A stretch of DNA of 64,000 nucleotides, taken from positions 4,960,001 to 5,024,000 of the forward strand of contig NZ_CP115300.1 of the NCBI RefSeq assembly GCF_027625935.1, given 5' to 3'. The DNA comes from Streptomyces camelliae. GTDB lineage: Bacteria > Actinomycetota > Actinomycetes > Streptomycetales > Streptomycetaceae. Position numbers and translations under genes: made by a program. Under the pieces are notes generated by a model that did no database searches, was not told the origin of the DNA, and worked only from the letters and a program-made list of their open reading frames with translations. This document shows, in pieces, positions 1 through 9,163 of this stretch. Position 1 is the stretch's first letter. Each line of letters opens with the position of its first letter.

Positions 1-375
1 GTAGATCTTGCGGGTGTCCAGGTCCTTGATCTCGGACTTGTCGGCCTCGGTGACCTTGATCGCGCCTGAGGCGCCCCCGATGAGACAGACCTTGCCGTCC
101 TCGGTGACCACCTGGGAGTACCGGTCCTGCAGGAGTTGGTTGGTCGCCGGCGCGTTGCTGCAGTTGTCGAGCGTGTACTGCAGCTGGCCGAACTGCGAGG
201 TGCCGCGCAGCGACTTCTGCAGATCGCCGTCCAGCTGGTCGTACAGCTTCCCCTGCACGATGAACCAGCACGTCACCGACACCGCAGCCACCGCGAACGC
301 CACCGCCGCCGCGACCAGCATGGCCAGCCGGGCGCGGATGGGAAGGGAGCGGTACCGGCGGAGCAGCTTCCTCAC
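1..375 (-). CDS. Sensor histidine kinase, N-terminal part (cut by window edge)
   Basis: Only the first 125 residues are visible. The GTG start at 375 overlaps the stop of the upstream response regulator gene by 4 bp (GTGA), so the two are translationally coupled. A basic N-terminus is followed by a membrane segment at about residues 17-38. The rest looks like an extracytoplasmic sensor loop with two cysteines. The HAMP, H-box and ATPase domains would lie beyond the left edge. Pairing with an OmpR-family regulator makes a membrane sensor kinase the only reasonable call. The nearby protease gene suggests envelope stress or protein quality control as the signal, which is inference. Confidence 0.85.
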   Translation of the reverse strand, partial: MRKLLRRYRSLPIRARLAMLVAAAVAFAVAAVSVTCWFIVQGKLYDQLDGDLQKSLRGTSQFGQLQYTLDNCSNAPATNQLLQDRYSQVVTEDGKVCLIGGASGAIKVTEADKSEIKDLDTRKIY

Positions 376-1106
376 TCGGCGCCGCCCTGGCGGAGCACGT
401 AGCCGACGCCCCGGACCGTGTGCACCAGGCGCGGCTCGCCGCCCGCCTCGGTCTTGCGGCGCAGGTACATGACGTAGACGTCGAGGGAGTTGGACGAGGG
501 CTCGAAGTCGAAGCCCCACACCGCCTTCAGGATCTGCTCCCGGGTGAGGACCTGGCGCGGGTGCGCCATGAACATCTCCAGGAGAGTGAACTCGGTGCGG
601 GTCAGCTCCACCTGCCGGCCGCCCCGGGTGACCTCACGGGTCGCGAGGTCCATGCGCAGGTCGGCGAAGGTGAGCGCCTCGTCCTCCTGGACGTCGGGCA
701 GCGCGGCGGCCGCGTAGGAGCTGCGGCGCAGCAGGGCGCGGATGCGGGCGAAGAGCTCGTCCAGTTCGAAGGGCTTGACCAGGTAGTCGTCGGCACCCGC
801 GTCCAGTCCGGTCACCCGGTCGCCGACCGTGTCCCGGGCGGTGAGCATGAGGATCGGTGTCGTGTCGCCGGCGCCCCGGATGCGGCGGGCCGCGGTCAGG
901 CCGTCCATGCGCGGCATCTGGATGTCGAGGACGACCAGGTCGGGCTTGTAGGAGGTGGCCTTCTCCAGCGCGTCCGCGCCGTCGACGGCCACCTCCGTGT
1001 CGTACCCGTCGAACGCGAGGCTGCGCTGGAGCGCCTCGCGTACCGCCGGCTCGTCGTCGACGATCAGGATGCGCTGGGGGTCACGGTCGCCTTCGGCGGG
1101 GCTCAT
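372..1106 (-). CDS. OmpR-family response regulator (MprA-like)
   Basis: A 244-residue DNA-binding response regulator. The receiver domain covers about residues 12-125, with the acidic pair in ILIVDDEP, the phosphoacceptor Asp61 in VVLDIQMP and the conserved Lys in YLVKPF. A winged-helix output domain follows (about 145-240), ending in the typical [12 protein letters not shown] hairpin. The ATG at 1106 is the first start. The downstream kinase overlaps by 4 bp, giving a two-gene operon. The layout regulator-kinase with a trypsin-like protease gene upstream on the same strand resembles MprAB/PepD in mycobacteria, suggesting that the system controls the protease. That link is inferred from context only. 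Confidence 0.93.
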   Translation of the reverse strand: MSPAEGDRDPQRILIVDDEPAVREALQRSLAFDGYDTEVAVDGADALEKATSYKPDLVVLDIQMPRMDGLTAARRIRGAGDTTPILMLTARDTVGDRVTGLDAGADDYLVKPFELDELFARIRALLRRSSYAAAALPDVQEDEALTFADLRMDLATREVTRGGRQVELTRTEFTLLEMFMAHPRQVLTREQILKAVWGFDFEPSSNSLDVYVMYLRRKTEAGGEPRLVHTVRGVGYVLRQGGAE

Positions 1107-1140
1107 CGCTCGCGGTTCCTCGGGGTGCGGTGTGTGGGTG

Positions 1141-1181
1141 TGCGGGACTTTCCCGGCTGTGTGCGGGACTTTCCCGGCTGT
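1141..1181. repeat. Tandem duplication, 2 x 21 bp
   Basis: A 21-bp unit beginning TGCGGGACTTTCCCGG occurs twice back to back (1141-1161 and 1162-1181/2). It lies 35 bp upstream of the response regulator start, where promoter elements are expected, so it may double a regulator site or be a neutral duplication. Confidence 0.9.
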
Positions 1182-1198
1182 CTCTCAGCCTGCCACGC

Positions 1199-1429
1199 TC
1201 AGGCCCGCACCGCGGTCAGGCGGTTCAGCGGGACCTTGCGGCGGTGGGTGCGGACGGCGGGGGTGCGCAGGCCCATCAGCTGGGGCTGGGGGACCGGCCG
1301 GGTGACGACCTCGGGGGCGCGGGGCTTCGGGATCGGCAGGTGCAGATCGCGGGCGACCGAGAGTGCGATGGTGATGTCGGCGGGGTCGTGGCCGGTCATC
1401 GTGATCTGGTGCGAGATGTGCGTGATCAT
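1199..1429 (-). CDS. Small conserved-looking protein of unknown function
   Basis: A 76-residue reading frame with third codon positions almost all G or C and a good ribosome site (GGGAG, 6-7 bp before ATG 1429). It lies alone between the protease and the two-component genes, all on the same strand. The protein begins with a polar stretch (MITHISHQITMTG), continues with a proline-rich middle and ends in a strongly basic tail. No signal peptide or membrane segment is seen. I do not recognise the family. Codon bias and start signals favour a real gene; its position suggests it belongs to the regulon of the adjacent two-component system. Confidence 0.65.
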   Translation of the reverse strand: MITHISHQITMTGHDPADITIALSVARDLHLPIPKPRAPEVVTRPVPQPQLMGLRTPAVRTHRRKVPLNRLTAVRA

Positions 1430-1473
1430 GACGTACTCCCTGCTGACGGGTGAAGCGCCTTACTGGAGAGGGG

Positions 1474-2484
1474 TTAGCCGGTGGCGCCGGACCGCAGCTT
1501 GGCCAGGTCCGACTTGACGGTGTTGATCGGGATCGCGAAGCCGAGGCCGATGCTGCCCGCGTCGGAGGACGACGAGGACTGCTGACTCGACGAGTACATC
1601 GCGGAGTTGATGCCGATGATGTTGCCGCTCGCGTCGATCAGCGCGCCGCCGGAGTTGCCGGGGTTGAGGGACGCGTCGGTCTGGATGGCCTTGTACGTCG
1701 TCGTGGACGAACCGGTGTCGCCGTTGAACTGCCGGCCGCCGAACTGGAACGGCCAGTTGCCGTCGCCGTTCTGGTTCTGGCCCTGGTTCTCGTCCGTGGA
1801 GACGGTCACGTCCCGGTTGAGGGCGGAGACGATGCCGCTGGTGACGGTGCCGGTCAGGCCCTCGGGGGAGCCGATCGCGACGACCGTGTCACCGACCTGG
1901 ACGCCCGACGAGTTGCCGAGCGAGGCCGTCTTCAGACCCGAGGCGCCCTGGAGCTTGATCAGGGCCAGGTCCTTGGAGCTGTCGGTGCCGACGACCTGGG
2001 CGGTGTAGCTCTTGCCGTCGCTGGTGCGCACCTTGATCGACTGCGCGCCGGAGATGACGTGGTTGTTGGTGACGATCTCGCCGTTCGACGTGATGATCAC
2101 GCCGGAGCCGGTGGAGGAGCCACTGCTCAGGGTCGCGTTGATCTCGACGACGCTCGGGCTGACGGCGGCCGCGATCGCGGCGACATCGCCCCGCTTGCTT
2201 GAGGGCACCACAGTGGTGGTCGTGCCGCTGGAGGCGACCGTGGTCTTGCCGGTCAGCTCCTGGAAGGCGTACGCCGTGCCGCCGCCGACGGCCGCCGCGA
2301 CGATCGCGACCGCCGCGAGCAGGGTGACCGGCCCACGGTTGCGCTTCCTGCGCGGCGCGGGCTCCGGAGCCACGCCGGCCGCCGCGCCCGTCGGGGGCTG
2401 GTACGACGGCGGGGGCGGCCACTCGGGGTTCACAGGAGCGGAGTAGTGGTCCTGCTGCGGGTCGTTGCCCAGGCTCTCGGTCAT
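1474..2484 (-). CDS. Membrane-anchored trypsin-like serine protease (HtrA/DegP-like, no PDZ)
   Basis: A 336-residue S1C serine protease. The first 75 residues are cytoplasmic and rich in proline and glutamine, ending in a basic RRKRNRGP stop before one membrane helix (about residues 50-75), so the catalytic domain faces outside. The triad is visible as His in IVTNNHVI, Asp in SSKDLALI and Ser in NPGNSGGAL. The frame ends soon after the protease domain (IPINTVKSDL), so the PDZ domain of classical HtrA proteins is absent. The start ATG 2484 is chosen because longer forms would read back through tandem repeats. The preceding two-component system is a likely regulator. Confidence 0.92.
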   Translation of the reverse strand: MTESLGNDPQQDHYSAPVNPEWPPPPSYQPPTGAAAGVAPEPAPRRKRNRGPVTLLAAVAIVAAAVGGGTAYAFQELTGKTTVASSGTTTTVVPSSKRGDVAAIAAAVSPSVVEINATLSSGSSTGSGVIITSNGEIVTNNHVISGAQSIKVRTSDGKSYTAQVVGTDSSKDLALIKLQGASGLKTASLGNSSGVQVGDTVVAIGSPEGLTGTVTSGIVSALNRDVTVSTDENQGQNQNGDGNWPFQFGGRQFNGDTGSSTTTYKAIQTDASLNPGNSGGALIDASGNIIGINSAMYSSSQQSSSSSDAGSIGLGFAIPINTVKSDLAKLRSGATG

Positions 2485-2570
2485 GTGAAACAGAGTCCCC
2501 CGCGAACGTGAGAGCTTCCTGAGTGCTTGCTGAGAAGCCCGGCAGAACCTCGTTTGCCCCATATAAAGAC

Positions 2571-2657
2571 GGGCGCCGGAGGCACAAGCGGGCGCCGGAG
2601 GCACAAGCGGGCGCCGGAGGCACAGGCGGGCGGCGGAGGCACAGGCGGGCGCCGGGG
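2571..2657. repeat. 19-bp tandem repeat next to the lacI-type stop codon
   Basis: A unit GGGCGCCGGAGGCACAAGC is present four times with one or two changes (2571-2589, 2590-2608, 2609-2627, 2628-2646) plus a partial fifth copy that runs into the stop codon of the LacI-family gene at 2658. On the minus strand it forms the leader between that gene and the protease. Confidence 0.95.
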
Positions 2658-3680
2658 TCAGCCGCAGCCGCAGGACTTCCGCACCACCAGCCGGGACGGG
2701 AACGTCTTCAGCCGCTCCCGCCGGGAGCCCGCCACCCTCAGCCCGTCGTCCAGGACCAGGTCGACCGCCGCCCGGGCCATCGCCGAGCGGTCGGAGGCGA
2801 CCGTGGTCAGCGCCGGGTCGGCGAGCGCGGCCTCCTTGATGTCGTCGAAGCCCGCCACCGCCAGCTCGCCGGGCACGTCGATGCGCAGCTCGCGCGCGGC
2901 CCGCAGCAGGCCGATCGCCTGGTCGTCGGTGGAGCAGAAGATCGCGGGCGGCCGGTCCGGCCCGGACAGCACCTCCAGGGCGACCCGGTAGGCGTCGTAG
3001 CGGTTGTACGGCGCCTCGAACAGCCGGCCCTCGGTGCTCAGGCCCGCCTCGGCCATGGCCCGCTTCCAGCCCTCGACGTGGTCGGAGACCGGGTCGCCGA
3101 CGGCCGGCGTCTGCGCCGTACCGCCCATACAGGCGACGTACTCGTAGCCGTGCTCCAGCAGGTGGCGTACGGCGAGCTGGGCGCCGCCGAGGTCGTCGGT
3201 GACGACGGCGACGTCGTCGATGGCCTCGGGCCGCTCGTGCAGCAGCACCACCCGGGCGTCCCAGGCGTCGATCTCGGCGGCGGCGAGATCGTTCAGGGCG
3301 TGACTCACCAGAATCAGTCCGGACACACGCATGCCCAGAAAGGCGCGCAGATAGTGGACCTCGCGTTCGCCGATGTAATCGGTGTTGCCGACCAGGACCA
3401 TCTTGCCGCGCTCGGAGGCGGCCTGCTCGACCGCGTGCGCCATCTCGCCGAAGAACGGCTGACGGGCGTCCGGGATGATCAGGCCTATGAGGTCGGTGCG
3501 GCGCGAGGCCATGGCCTGGGCGACCCGGTCGGGCCGGTACCCCAGTTCCTTGATCGCAGCGAGGACACGCTCGCGCGTGGCCGGGGCGACCGGCCGGGGT
3601 CCGTTGTTGATGACATAGCTGACCACGGCGGTGGACGTTCCCGCCAGCCGCGCCACATCATCACGAGTCACCTTGGCCAC
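2658..3680 (-). CDS. LacI-family transcriptional regulator
   Basis: A 340-residue LacI/GalR repressor. The N-terminal helix-turn-helix is clear ([20 protein letters not shown]), followed by the hinge and a periplasmic-binding-protein-like sugar domain containing [20 protein letters not shown] and the D...[13 protein letters not shown] segment typical of the family. The start is the GTG at 3680. The C-terminus ends in a short Ser-Cys-Gly-Cys-Gly tail, unusual for the family. No sugar catabolic genes are adjacent, so the effector is unknown; it is more likely a dispersed or global regulator. Confidence 0.93.
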   Translation of the reverse strand: MAKVTRDDVARLAGTSTAVVSYVINNGPRPVAPATRERVLAAIKELGYRPDRVAQAMASRRTDLIGLIIPDARQPFFGEMAHAVEQAASERGKMVLVGNTDYIGEREVHYLRAFLGMRVSGLILVSHALNDLAAAEIDAWDARVVLLHERPEAIDDVAVVTDDLGGAQLAVRHLLEHGYEYVACMGGTAQTPAVGDPVSDHVEGWKRAMAEAGLSTEGRLFEAPYNRYDAYRVALEVLSGPDRPPAIFCSTDDQAIGLLRAARELRIDVPGELAVAGFDDIKEAALADPALTTVASDRSAMARAAVDLVLDDGLRVAGSRRERLKTFPSRLVVRKSCGCG

Positions 3681-3797
3681 GCGCGGAGTCTACGCGGATG
3701 GACCCGCTCTGGGCAGGGCGTATCAGCGCGTGGACGGTGAAGCGATGTGCGGAAGCAATGCCCCGTCCGAGCGCTGGTCACACCTGCCCGGCGCGAG

Positions 3798-4601
3798 TTA
3801 CGCGTCCGCGTGGACCTCGGCGTCGTCCAGGACGCCGGATACGACGGTGGATGCGTCCGCATCCTCCGCCTTTGCCCGGCCCGCCTTGGCCTTGGCCTCC
3901 TCGGCGGCCTTCTCCGCGGCCCGGTCCACCTTCTCGGGTGTAACGAATCGATAACCGACGTTCCGCACGGTGCCGATCAGCGACTCGTGCTCCGGGCCGA
4001 GCTTGGCGCGCAGCCGTCGTACGTGCACGTCGACCGTGCGGGTGCCGCCGAAGTAGTCGTAGCCCCACACCTCCTGCAGCAGCTGGGCGCGGGTGAAGAC
4101 GCGGCCCGGGTGCTGGGCGAGGTACTTCAGCAGCTCGAACTCCTTGAAGGTGAGGTCGAGCACCCGCCCCTTGAGCTTGGCGGAGTACGTCGCCTCGTCC
4201 ACCGACAGATCGCCGTTGCGGATCTCCATCGGGGAGTCGTCGTTGACGATCTGCTGTCGCCCCATGGCGAGTCGCAGCCGTGCCTCCACCTCCGCGGGGC
4301 CGGCGGTGTCGAGGAGTACGTCGTCGATCCCCCAGTCGGCGGTGACGGCGGCGAGACCGCCCTCGGTGACGACGAGGAGCAGCGGACAGCCGGGTCCGGT
4401 GGACCGCAGCAGCTGGCACAGGCTGCGCACCTGCGGAAGGTCGCGGCGGCCGTCGACGAGGATGACGTCGGCGCCCGGGGTGTCGACCAGGGCGGGCCCC
4501 TCGGCGGGGGCCACCCGCACGTTGTGCAGAAGCAGGCCGAGGGCGGGCAGCACCTCCGTCGACGGCTGGAGGGCATTGGTCAGCAGCAGCAGAGAACTCA
4601 T
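3798..4601 (-). CDS. glnR: GlnR, global nitrogen response regulator
   Basis: A 267-residue orphan OmpR-type regulator that controls nitrogen assimilation genes (glnA, amtB, nir operons) in actinomycetes. The ATG at 4601 has a strong GGAGGAACC site upstream and gives exactly the usual GlnR length. The atypical receiver lacks the normal acidic cluster, as known for GlnR, which works without phosphorylation. The winged-helix domain (about 130-225) contains [20 protein letters not shown] and the TVRNVGYRF hairpin. The tail is alanine- and lysine-rich ([13 protein letters not shown]), then acidic. It is transcribed alone, with no kinase gene nearby. I recognise the sequence strongly. Confidence 0.97.
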   Translation of the reverse strand: MSSLLLLTNALQPSTEVLPALGLLLHNVRVAPAEGPALVDTPGADVILVDGRRDLPQVRSLCQLLRSTGPGCPLLLVVTEGGLAAVTADWGIDDVLLDTAGPAEVEARLRLAMGRQQIVNDDSPMEIRNGDLSVDEATYSAKLKGRVLDLTFKEFELLKYLAQHPGRVFTRAQLLQEVWGYDYFGGTRTVDVHVRRLRAKLGPEHESLIGTVRNVGYRFVTPEKVDRAAEKAAEEAKAKAGRAKAEDADASTVVSGVLDDAEVHADA

Positions 4602-4785
4602 ACGTCTGGTTCCTCCTCGGTCCCTGCGAGGACGTCGTGCGGACGGGCACTGCTCTGCGATCCCGAAGGCCCCGTACACAGCCACGGTCACCTGGGGTTT
4701 CCCGTTTCGTATACAACGCTTCCGAAAGCACAAAAGGACCCGGGGGCTACGCTGCCCGAGTCCTCTGCCCAGCAGAATAGCCCAC

Positions 4786-5637
4786 ATGAGGAACCGTTCG
4801 GCAGGTCAAGTGGCGCATTCCACCGTTCGTCCGCATCCCGAGACAGGCAGACAGGGGCCTATCCGGACGTTTCTGTGCAGCGCCGACGGAATTCCGGTCG
4901 ATTCCGTATACGATCCGGGCCCCGCCGTATACGAAACCCCGCCGGACACCCACCGTTCGGCCTCCCGTTCCCCGGTGTTCGTGATCGCCCACGGCTTCAC
5001 CGGGGACGTGGACCGGCCGCACGTACGAAGGGTGGCGGGTGTTCTGCGTGGTTACGGCGCGGTCGTCACCTTCTCCTTCCGGGGCCACGGACGCTCCGGC
5101 GGCCGCTCCACGGTCGGCGACAAGGAGGTGCTGGACCTCGCCGCCGCCGTCGACTGGGCCCGCCGTCTCGGGCACGCGCGCGTGGTGACCGTCGGCTTCT
5201 CCATGGGCGGCTCGGTCGTCCTGCGGCACGCGGCCCTGCACCCGGGCACGGCCGACGCGGTGGTCGCGGTCAGCGCCCCCGCCCGCTGGTACTACCGGGG
5301 CACCGCCCCCATGCGCCGGCTGCACTGGCTGGTCACCCGCCCCGAGGGCCGCCTGGTCGGCCGTTACGGCCTGCGCACCCGCATCCACCACCGCGACTGG
5401 GACCCGGTCCCGCTCTCCCCGGTGGAATCGGTCCCCAGGATCGCCCCGACCCCCCTCCTCATCGTGCACGGCGACCGGGACGGCTATTTCCCCCTCGACC
5501 ACCCCCGGATGCTCGCCGAGGCGGCCGGTGACCACGCGGAACTCTGGATCGAGCCCGGCATGGGCCACGCCGAACACGCGGCGGACGACGCCCTGCTGAC
5601 CCGGATCGCGGACTGGGCTGTCGGCACGGCGGGCTAG
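4786..5637 (+). CDS. Alpha/beta hydrolase
   Basis: A 283-residue serine hydrolase. The oxyanion strand FVIAHGFTG, nucleophile elbow GFSMGGSV (Ser), an acid in [10 protein letters not shown] and the histidine in GMGHAEHA are all visible, so the catalytic triad is complete. There is no signal peptide, so it is probably cytoplasmic. It resembles the acyl-glycerol lipase/peptidase-like hydrolases next to glnR in streptomycetes; the substrate is unknown. It is divergent from glnR and 59 bp upstream of the ThiS/MoaD-like gene. Confidence 0.88.
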   Translation: MRNRSAGQVAHSTVRPHPETGRQGPIRTFLCSADGIPVDSVYDPGPAVYETPPDTHRSASRSPVFVIAHGFTGDVDRPHVRRVAGVLRGYGAVVTFSFRGHGRSGGRSTVGDKEVLDLAAAVDWARRLGHARVVTVGFSMGGSVVLRHAALHPGTADAVVAVSAPARWYYRGTAPMRRLHWLVTRPEGRLVGRYGLRTRIHHRDWDPVPLSPVESVPRIAPTPLLIVHGDRDGYFPLDHPRMLAEAAGDHAELWIEPGMGHAEHAADDALLTRIADWAVGTAG

Positions 5638-5696
5638 CCTGACACCATCTGTATCTGTCGTCTTTGTATTTCCCTTGCCGTCGATTGAGGAACGAG

Positions 5697-5951
5697 ATGC
5701 CCAAGGTCACGGTGCGCTACTGGGCCGCCGCCAAGGCCGCGTCCGGCGTCGCCGAGGAGCCGTACGACGCGGACACGCTGGCCGACGCGCTGGCCGCCGT
5801 GCGCGCGCGACACCCCGGTGAGCTCACGCGCGTGCTGCAGCGATGCTCCTTCCTCATCGACGGTGACCCCGTCGGGACCCGCGCACATGAGACGGTACGG
5901 CTGGCCGAGGGCGGCACGGTCGAGGTGCTCCCGCCGTTCGCAGGAGGGTGA
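5697..5951 (+). CDS. MoaD/ThiS-family sulfur carrier protein
   Basis: An 84-residue beta-grasp protein ending in the required Gly-Gly (LPPFAGG), which is adenylated and thiocarboxylated in sulfur transfer for molybdopterin or thiamine synthesis. The N-terminal strand VTVRYWAAAKAASG is typical of MoaD. The start ATG 5697 follows GAGGAACGAG. The next gene begins 1 bp after its stop, suggesting co-transcription. No other cofactor genes are nearby, so the partner enzyme must be elsewhere. MoaD-like is favoured over ThiS from the N-terminal sequence. Confidence 0.88.
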   Translation: MPKVTVRYWAAAKAASGVAEEPYDADTLADALAAVRARHPGELTRVLQRCSFLIDGDPVGTRAHETVRLAEGGTVEVLPPFAGG

Positions 5952-5952
5952 G

Positions 5953-7161
5953 ATGAGCAACCAGCCGTATCAGGGTCCCTACGACGGCCAGGACCCGTAC
6001 CAGCAGCAACAACAGCAACAGCAGTGGCCCGGCTACGACCAGTACGGCCGGCAGCCCGGCCACGACCCCCATGACCCCCAGCCGACCCAGCAGTGGCAGG
6101 GCCAGACCTGGGAGACCCAGACGCACGCGCCGGTGCAGACGCCGCCGCAGACGTACGAGGCGCAGCAGCAGGCCTATCAGCAGCAGCCCCATCAGCAGTA
6201 CCAGCAGCAGCCGTATCAGCAGCAGTACGCGGAGCCCTACGCCCAGCCGTACGCCGCCCAGCCGTACGCCGCCGACCCGTACCCGCAGCCCACGCAGGCA
6301 CCCGAAGCCGCGCCGGAGCCGACACGGGCGCCGGAACCGGGACCGGAGCCGGCGGCCGAAGCCGCGCCGGAGTACGGCCCCGCGACGCTCGCCGGGAACG
6401 CCCGGATCACCGATGCCCAGCGGGCGCGCCTGGAGGGCCGTTCGCCGGTCATCGAGCCCGGGATGCAGCCGGCGCTGCTGACCGCGGTGCTGGGTCTGCT
6501 GCTGGCCGCGACGGCGCCGATCGGCTCGTACGCGCTGGTCGTCCCGCTGGTGCTGCTCCAGGCGGTGACGGCGGCGGGCTGGTTCCGGCTCAACGGCATG
6601 TGGCCGGCCCGGCAGGGCATCGCGCTGGCCTTCGCGGGCGGCCTGACGGCCGACGTGGCGGTCCTGGCCGCGGGCCGCGACAACGCCCCCGCCGCGATCC
6701 TCGGCCCCCTCGGCGTCTGGGTCCTTCTCTCCCTGGTCCTCCAGCTCCGCTCGCACGCCTCGCCGGACGAGCGGATGTACGGCCTGATGGCCACGGTCGT
6801 CTCGGCGTCCCTGTCGGTCCTGGCCACGGGGTATCTGGGCGCGAGCGGGCACGCGGTGACGGTCGGCGCGGCAGCGGTCGCGGTGGCCGTCCTGGCCCGC
6901 GCCCTGCCCCTGCCGACCCCGGCCTCGGTCGTCGTCGCCCTGCTGGCCGCAGCCGGTACGGGCATCGCGATGGGCGGCATGACGGGCTTCGGCAGCAAGG
7001 GCGCGCTGCTGGGCGCGGCGGCCGGAGCCTGCGCCCTGATCGGCCACCGGGTCGCGAGCTACGACTACCCGTCCCGCTTCGTCCACTTCACCGCGGGCGT
7101 GGCGCTGCCGCTGTCGGCGGCGGCACCGGTGGTGTGGGTACTGGGGCGGGCGCTGGGCTAG
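5953..7161 (+). CDS. Integral membrane protein with Gln/Tyr-rich cytoplasmic N-terminus
   Basis: A 402-residue protein. The first 110 residues are low-complexity, with a run of eight glutamines and repeated YQQQP/PYAQPYAA blocks; then a Pro/Glu-rich spacer (to about 150). The remainder holds about eight hydrophobic helices. It begins 1 bp after the MoaD-like gene, with GGAGGGTGAG as ribosome site. I do not recognise a functional family. Similar Gln/Pro/Tyr-rich N-termini on streptomycete membrane proteins are common and may be protein-interaction or phase-separating tails, which is inference. Confidence 0.85.
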   Translation: MSNQPYQGPYDGQDPYQQQQQQQQWPGYDQYGRQPGHDPHDPQPTQQWQGQTWETQTHAPVQTPPQTYEAQQQAYQQQPHQQYQQQPYQQQYAEPYAQPYAAQPYAADPYPQPTQAPEAAPEPTRAPEPGPEPAAEAAPEYGPATLAGNARITDAQRARLEGRSPVIEPGMQPALLTAVLGLLLAATAPIGSYALVVPLVLLQAVTAAGWFRLNGMWPARQGIALAFAGGLTADVAVLAAGRDNAPAAILGPLGVWVLLSLVLQLRSHASPDERMYGLMATVVSASLSVLATGYLGASGHAVTVGAAAVAVAVLARALPLPTPASVVVALLAAAGTGIAMGGMTGFGSKGALLGAAAGACALIGHRVASYDYPSRFVHFTAGVALPLSAAAPVVWVLGRALG

Positions 7162-7271
7162 GGCCGTCCCGAGCGGCCGATCCAGGACGGCCCACGGTCG
7201 GTGTCGTAACCGGTCTTCAGTTGCACGAACATGATCCTTTTTGGCGTGCGCGCAGTCTGGAATGTCGCTGG

Positions 7272-8249
7272 TCAGCACCGGTCGAGGTCCACACCGCCCG
7301 TCAGCAGGGTGCCGAGGGCGGTGCGTTCGTGTCTGACCGCGCGGCCGGCGCGGACCGTGTCGATCAGGCCCGCGGCGCGCAGGGTGGCCGCGTGGGTGGA
7401 GGCCGCGCCGAGGCTGATGCCGAGGTGACCGGCCAGTTCGCTGGTGCTCAGCGGATAGCCGAGGAGGCGCAGGGTGTGCGCCCGGGTGTTGCCGAGGACC
7501 GGGGCGAGCACGTCCTCGCCCGCGGCGGCGGGCATCAGCGGCATGCCGGGACCGGCCGGGTAGACCATCAGCAGCGGATCCTGCGCCTTGTCGGCGACCA
7601 GCGGCGCACAGGTCCAGTGGAAGGTGGGCAGCAGCAGCAGGCCACGGCCGGCGGACGCCACCTGCCGCCGGTAGGGCGCGTCGATCTCCCAGACGCCGTC
7701 GACCAACCGGGAGCCCGCACAGAGACGGGTCAGCGCGCCGACGACCCCGTGCTCGGCCGTGTTGAGGGCGTAGCGGGCGTACTCGGCGGAGTGCAGTGCC
7801 GTCACCCGGGGCCAGCTCGCACCGAGTACGGCCTGGTAGGCGTCCTGGAGGCTCTGGCAGAGCTGTTCCCGGGTGGCGGGGTCGCCCTGGGCCAGATCCC
7901 GGAGCCAGCGGGGCACCGGCTCCTGCCCCTCCCGCTGTGCCCACATCTCTTCGAGGCAGGCGCGCACCTGGCTGGTGGGCATGGTCCGCACCGCGTCCAG
8001 GCCGCTCGGCAGGTCGGGGCTGACCGGGTCCAGGAAGGCCGGGCCCCGGTACGGGGTGAGCAGGTCCCACAGCGGGCGGGTGGTGACGGGCAGCCGCTGC
8101 CGTAACTCGCGCCGCCACCGGCCGAACGTCTGCTCCGAGTCCTGGCGCCGCAGCATCATCAGCGAGAGCTTGAGTTCGACCAGCGGTGCCGGCTGCGGTG
8201 CGAACCGGATCAGCGCGAGGTCCTGTCCGGACAACTCGATGCGCAGCAT
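7272..8249 (-). CDS. ArsR-type winged-helix regulator with large N-terminal domain
   Basis: A 325-residue regulator with the winged helix at the C-terminal end (about 245-310: LRLLGYPLSTSELAGHLG, then ASTHAATLRAAGLI). The large N-terminal domain resembles the uncharacterised DUF5937-type sensor region of streptomycete ArsR-like proteins. The start ATG 8249 is preceded by a G-rich site. It is divergent from the secreted protein gene at 8367, which it may control. The effector is unknown. Confidence 0.83.
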   Translation of the reverse strand: MLRIELSGQDLALIRFAPQPAPLVELKLSLMMLRRQDSEQTFGRWRRELRQRLPVTTRPLWDLLTPYRGPAFLDPVSPDLPSGLDAVRTMPTSQVRACLEEMWAQREGQEPVPRWLRDLAQGDPATREQLCQSLQDAYQAVLGASWPRVTALHSAEYARYALNTAEHGVVGALTRLCAGSRLVDGVWEIDAPYRRQVASAGRGLLLLPTFHWTCAPLVADKAQDPLLMVYPAGPGMPLMPAAAGEDVLAPVLGNTRAHTLRLLGYPLSTSELAGHLGISLGAASTHAATLRAAGLIDTVRAGRAVRHERTALGTLLTGGVDLDRC

Positions 8250-8366
8250 GCCCAACCCCCCCGTTGGCAAGCCTTTTGGTCAGCGCAGAAAGGATGGCCC
8301 CGCCACCGCGCCCGCGCCAGGCTGAGTTCGCGCCACTCACAGGCGCCGGACAGGGAGGGGCACCAC

Positions 8367-8753
8367 ATGAGGATCAGATTCGGACGCCGGGCGGCGATGG
8401 CCGTGACGGCCGCGGCGCTGAGCGTCGGTGCGATCGTCACGACGGCGGGGACCGCCTCGGCCGCCGACGCCGTCCAGCTCACCACCAGCCACTGGGTCGG
8501 CATCTACGCGGACGCGAACACGAACTCCAAGATCGGGTGGCCTGACCTCGCTCCGGGTGACTGGATCTACGCCAACTGCTGGAAGGTCGGCCAGTCCATC
8601 GGCAGCTACGGCGACACCTGGTACCAGGTGAGCTACGTGGACTACGAGGACGGCTACGGCTGGCGGTACGTCGGTACCGGCTACACCTTCGCCGGCTACG
8701 TCGACAACAACGCCCACACCGTCAACCGGGATCCCAACATCCCGCAGTGCTGA
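8367..8753 (+). CDS. Small secreted SH3-like protein
   Basis: A 128-residue protein with a Sec signal peptide (RIRFGRRAAMAVTAAALS..., likely cut after TASA at about residue 32). The mature part is about 95 residues, rich in Tyr, Trp, Asp and Gly, with two cysteines that could pair. The pattern VGIYADANTNSKIG resembles the first strands of bacterial SH3 domains, which bind peptidoglycan, but the assignment is tentative. GGGAGGGGCACC precedes the ATG. A strong terminator lies 8 bp after the stop. Confidence 0.85.
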   Translation: MRIRFGRRAAMAVTAAALSVGAIVTTAGTASAADAVQLTTSHWVGIYADANTNSKIGWPDLAPGDWIYANCWKVGQSIGSYGDTWYQVSYVDYEDGYGWRYVGTGYTFAGYVDNNAHTVNRDPNIPQC

Positions 8754-8760
8754 ACAAGCC

Positions 8761-8808
8761 GAAGGGCCGCACCCCCCACGGCGTCCAACCCCGGGGGTGC
8801 GGCCCTTC
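8761..8808. terminator. Bidirectional hairpin terminator
   Basis: A perfect 16-bp inverted repeat (arms 8761-8776 and 8793-8808, left arm GAAGGGCCGCACCCCC) with a 16-nt loop. It separates the convergent secreted-protein and DUF1416 genes. Confidence 0.93.
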
Positions 8809-8845
8809 AGCTCGTCACTCAGCCGTCACTGAGCCCTCGGCTCGC

Positions 8846-9136
8846 TCAGACCGCGATGGCGACCTCAGCCAGCCCGCCCTTCTCCGCCACGACAACCGTG
8901 CGGTCGGCGGAGCCGCCCGGCACCAGCGCGCGCACGGTCCACGTGCCCTCGGCCGCGTAGAACCGGAACTGGCCGGTCGCCGAGGTCGGGACCTCGGCCG
9001 TGAACTCGCCGGTCGAGTCCAGCAGACGGACGTAGCCCGTCACCGGCTCGCCGTCGCGGGTCACCTGACCCTGGATCGTGGTCTCACCGGGCTTGATCGT
9101 CGAGGCGTCCGGGCCGCCGGCCTTCGCTCCGCACAT
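8846..9136 (-). CDS. DUF1416 protein, partner of thiosulfate sulfurtransferase
   Basis: A 96-residue protein that begins MCGAKAGGPD and forms a beta-rich (transthyretin-like) domain, as in the DUF1416 family. This family is found almost only next to the CysA/SseA-type sulfurtransferase in actinobacteria, and here the gap to that gene is 27 bp. The N-terminal cysteine could take part in sulfur transfer, but the biochemical role is not known to me. The start has a GAGG site upstream (TCAGGAGAAACAGC). Confidence 0.93.
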   Translation of the reverse strand: MCGAKAGGPDASTIKPGETTIQGQVTRDGEPVTGYVRLLDSTGEFTAEVPTSATGQFRFYAAEGTWTVRALVPGGSADRTVVVAEKGGLAEVAIAV

Positions 9137-9163
9137 GCTGTTTCTCCTGAGGGGTGGGATGTC

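Noticed and set aside
4602..4785. GlnR box in the glnR-hydrolase gap
   Set aside because: GAAAC-like words are present (CGTATACGAAAC, GGGAAAC), but not with the GTnAC-N6-GaAAC spacing.
5854..8340. An 828-codon minus-strand open frame
   Set aside because: It runs antisense to the MoaD-like and membrane protein genes and out of frame over the ArsR-type gene. Low-complexity Arg/Gly/Leu sequence, no domain.
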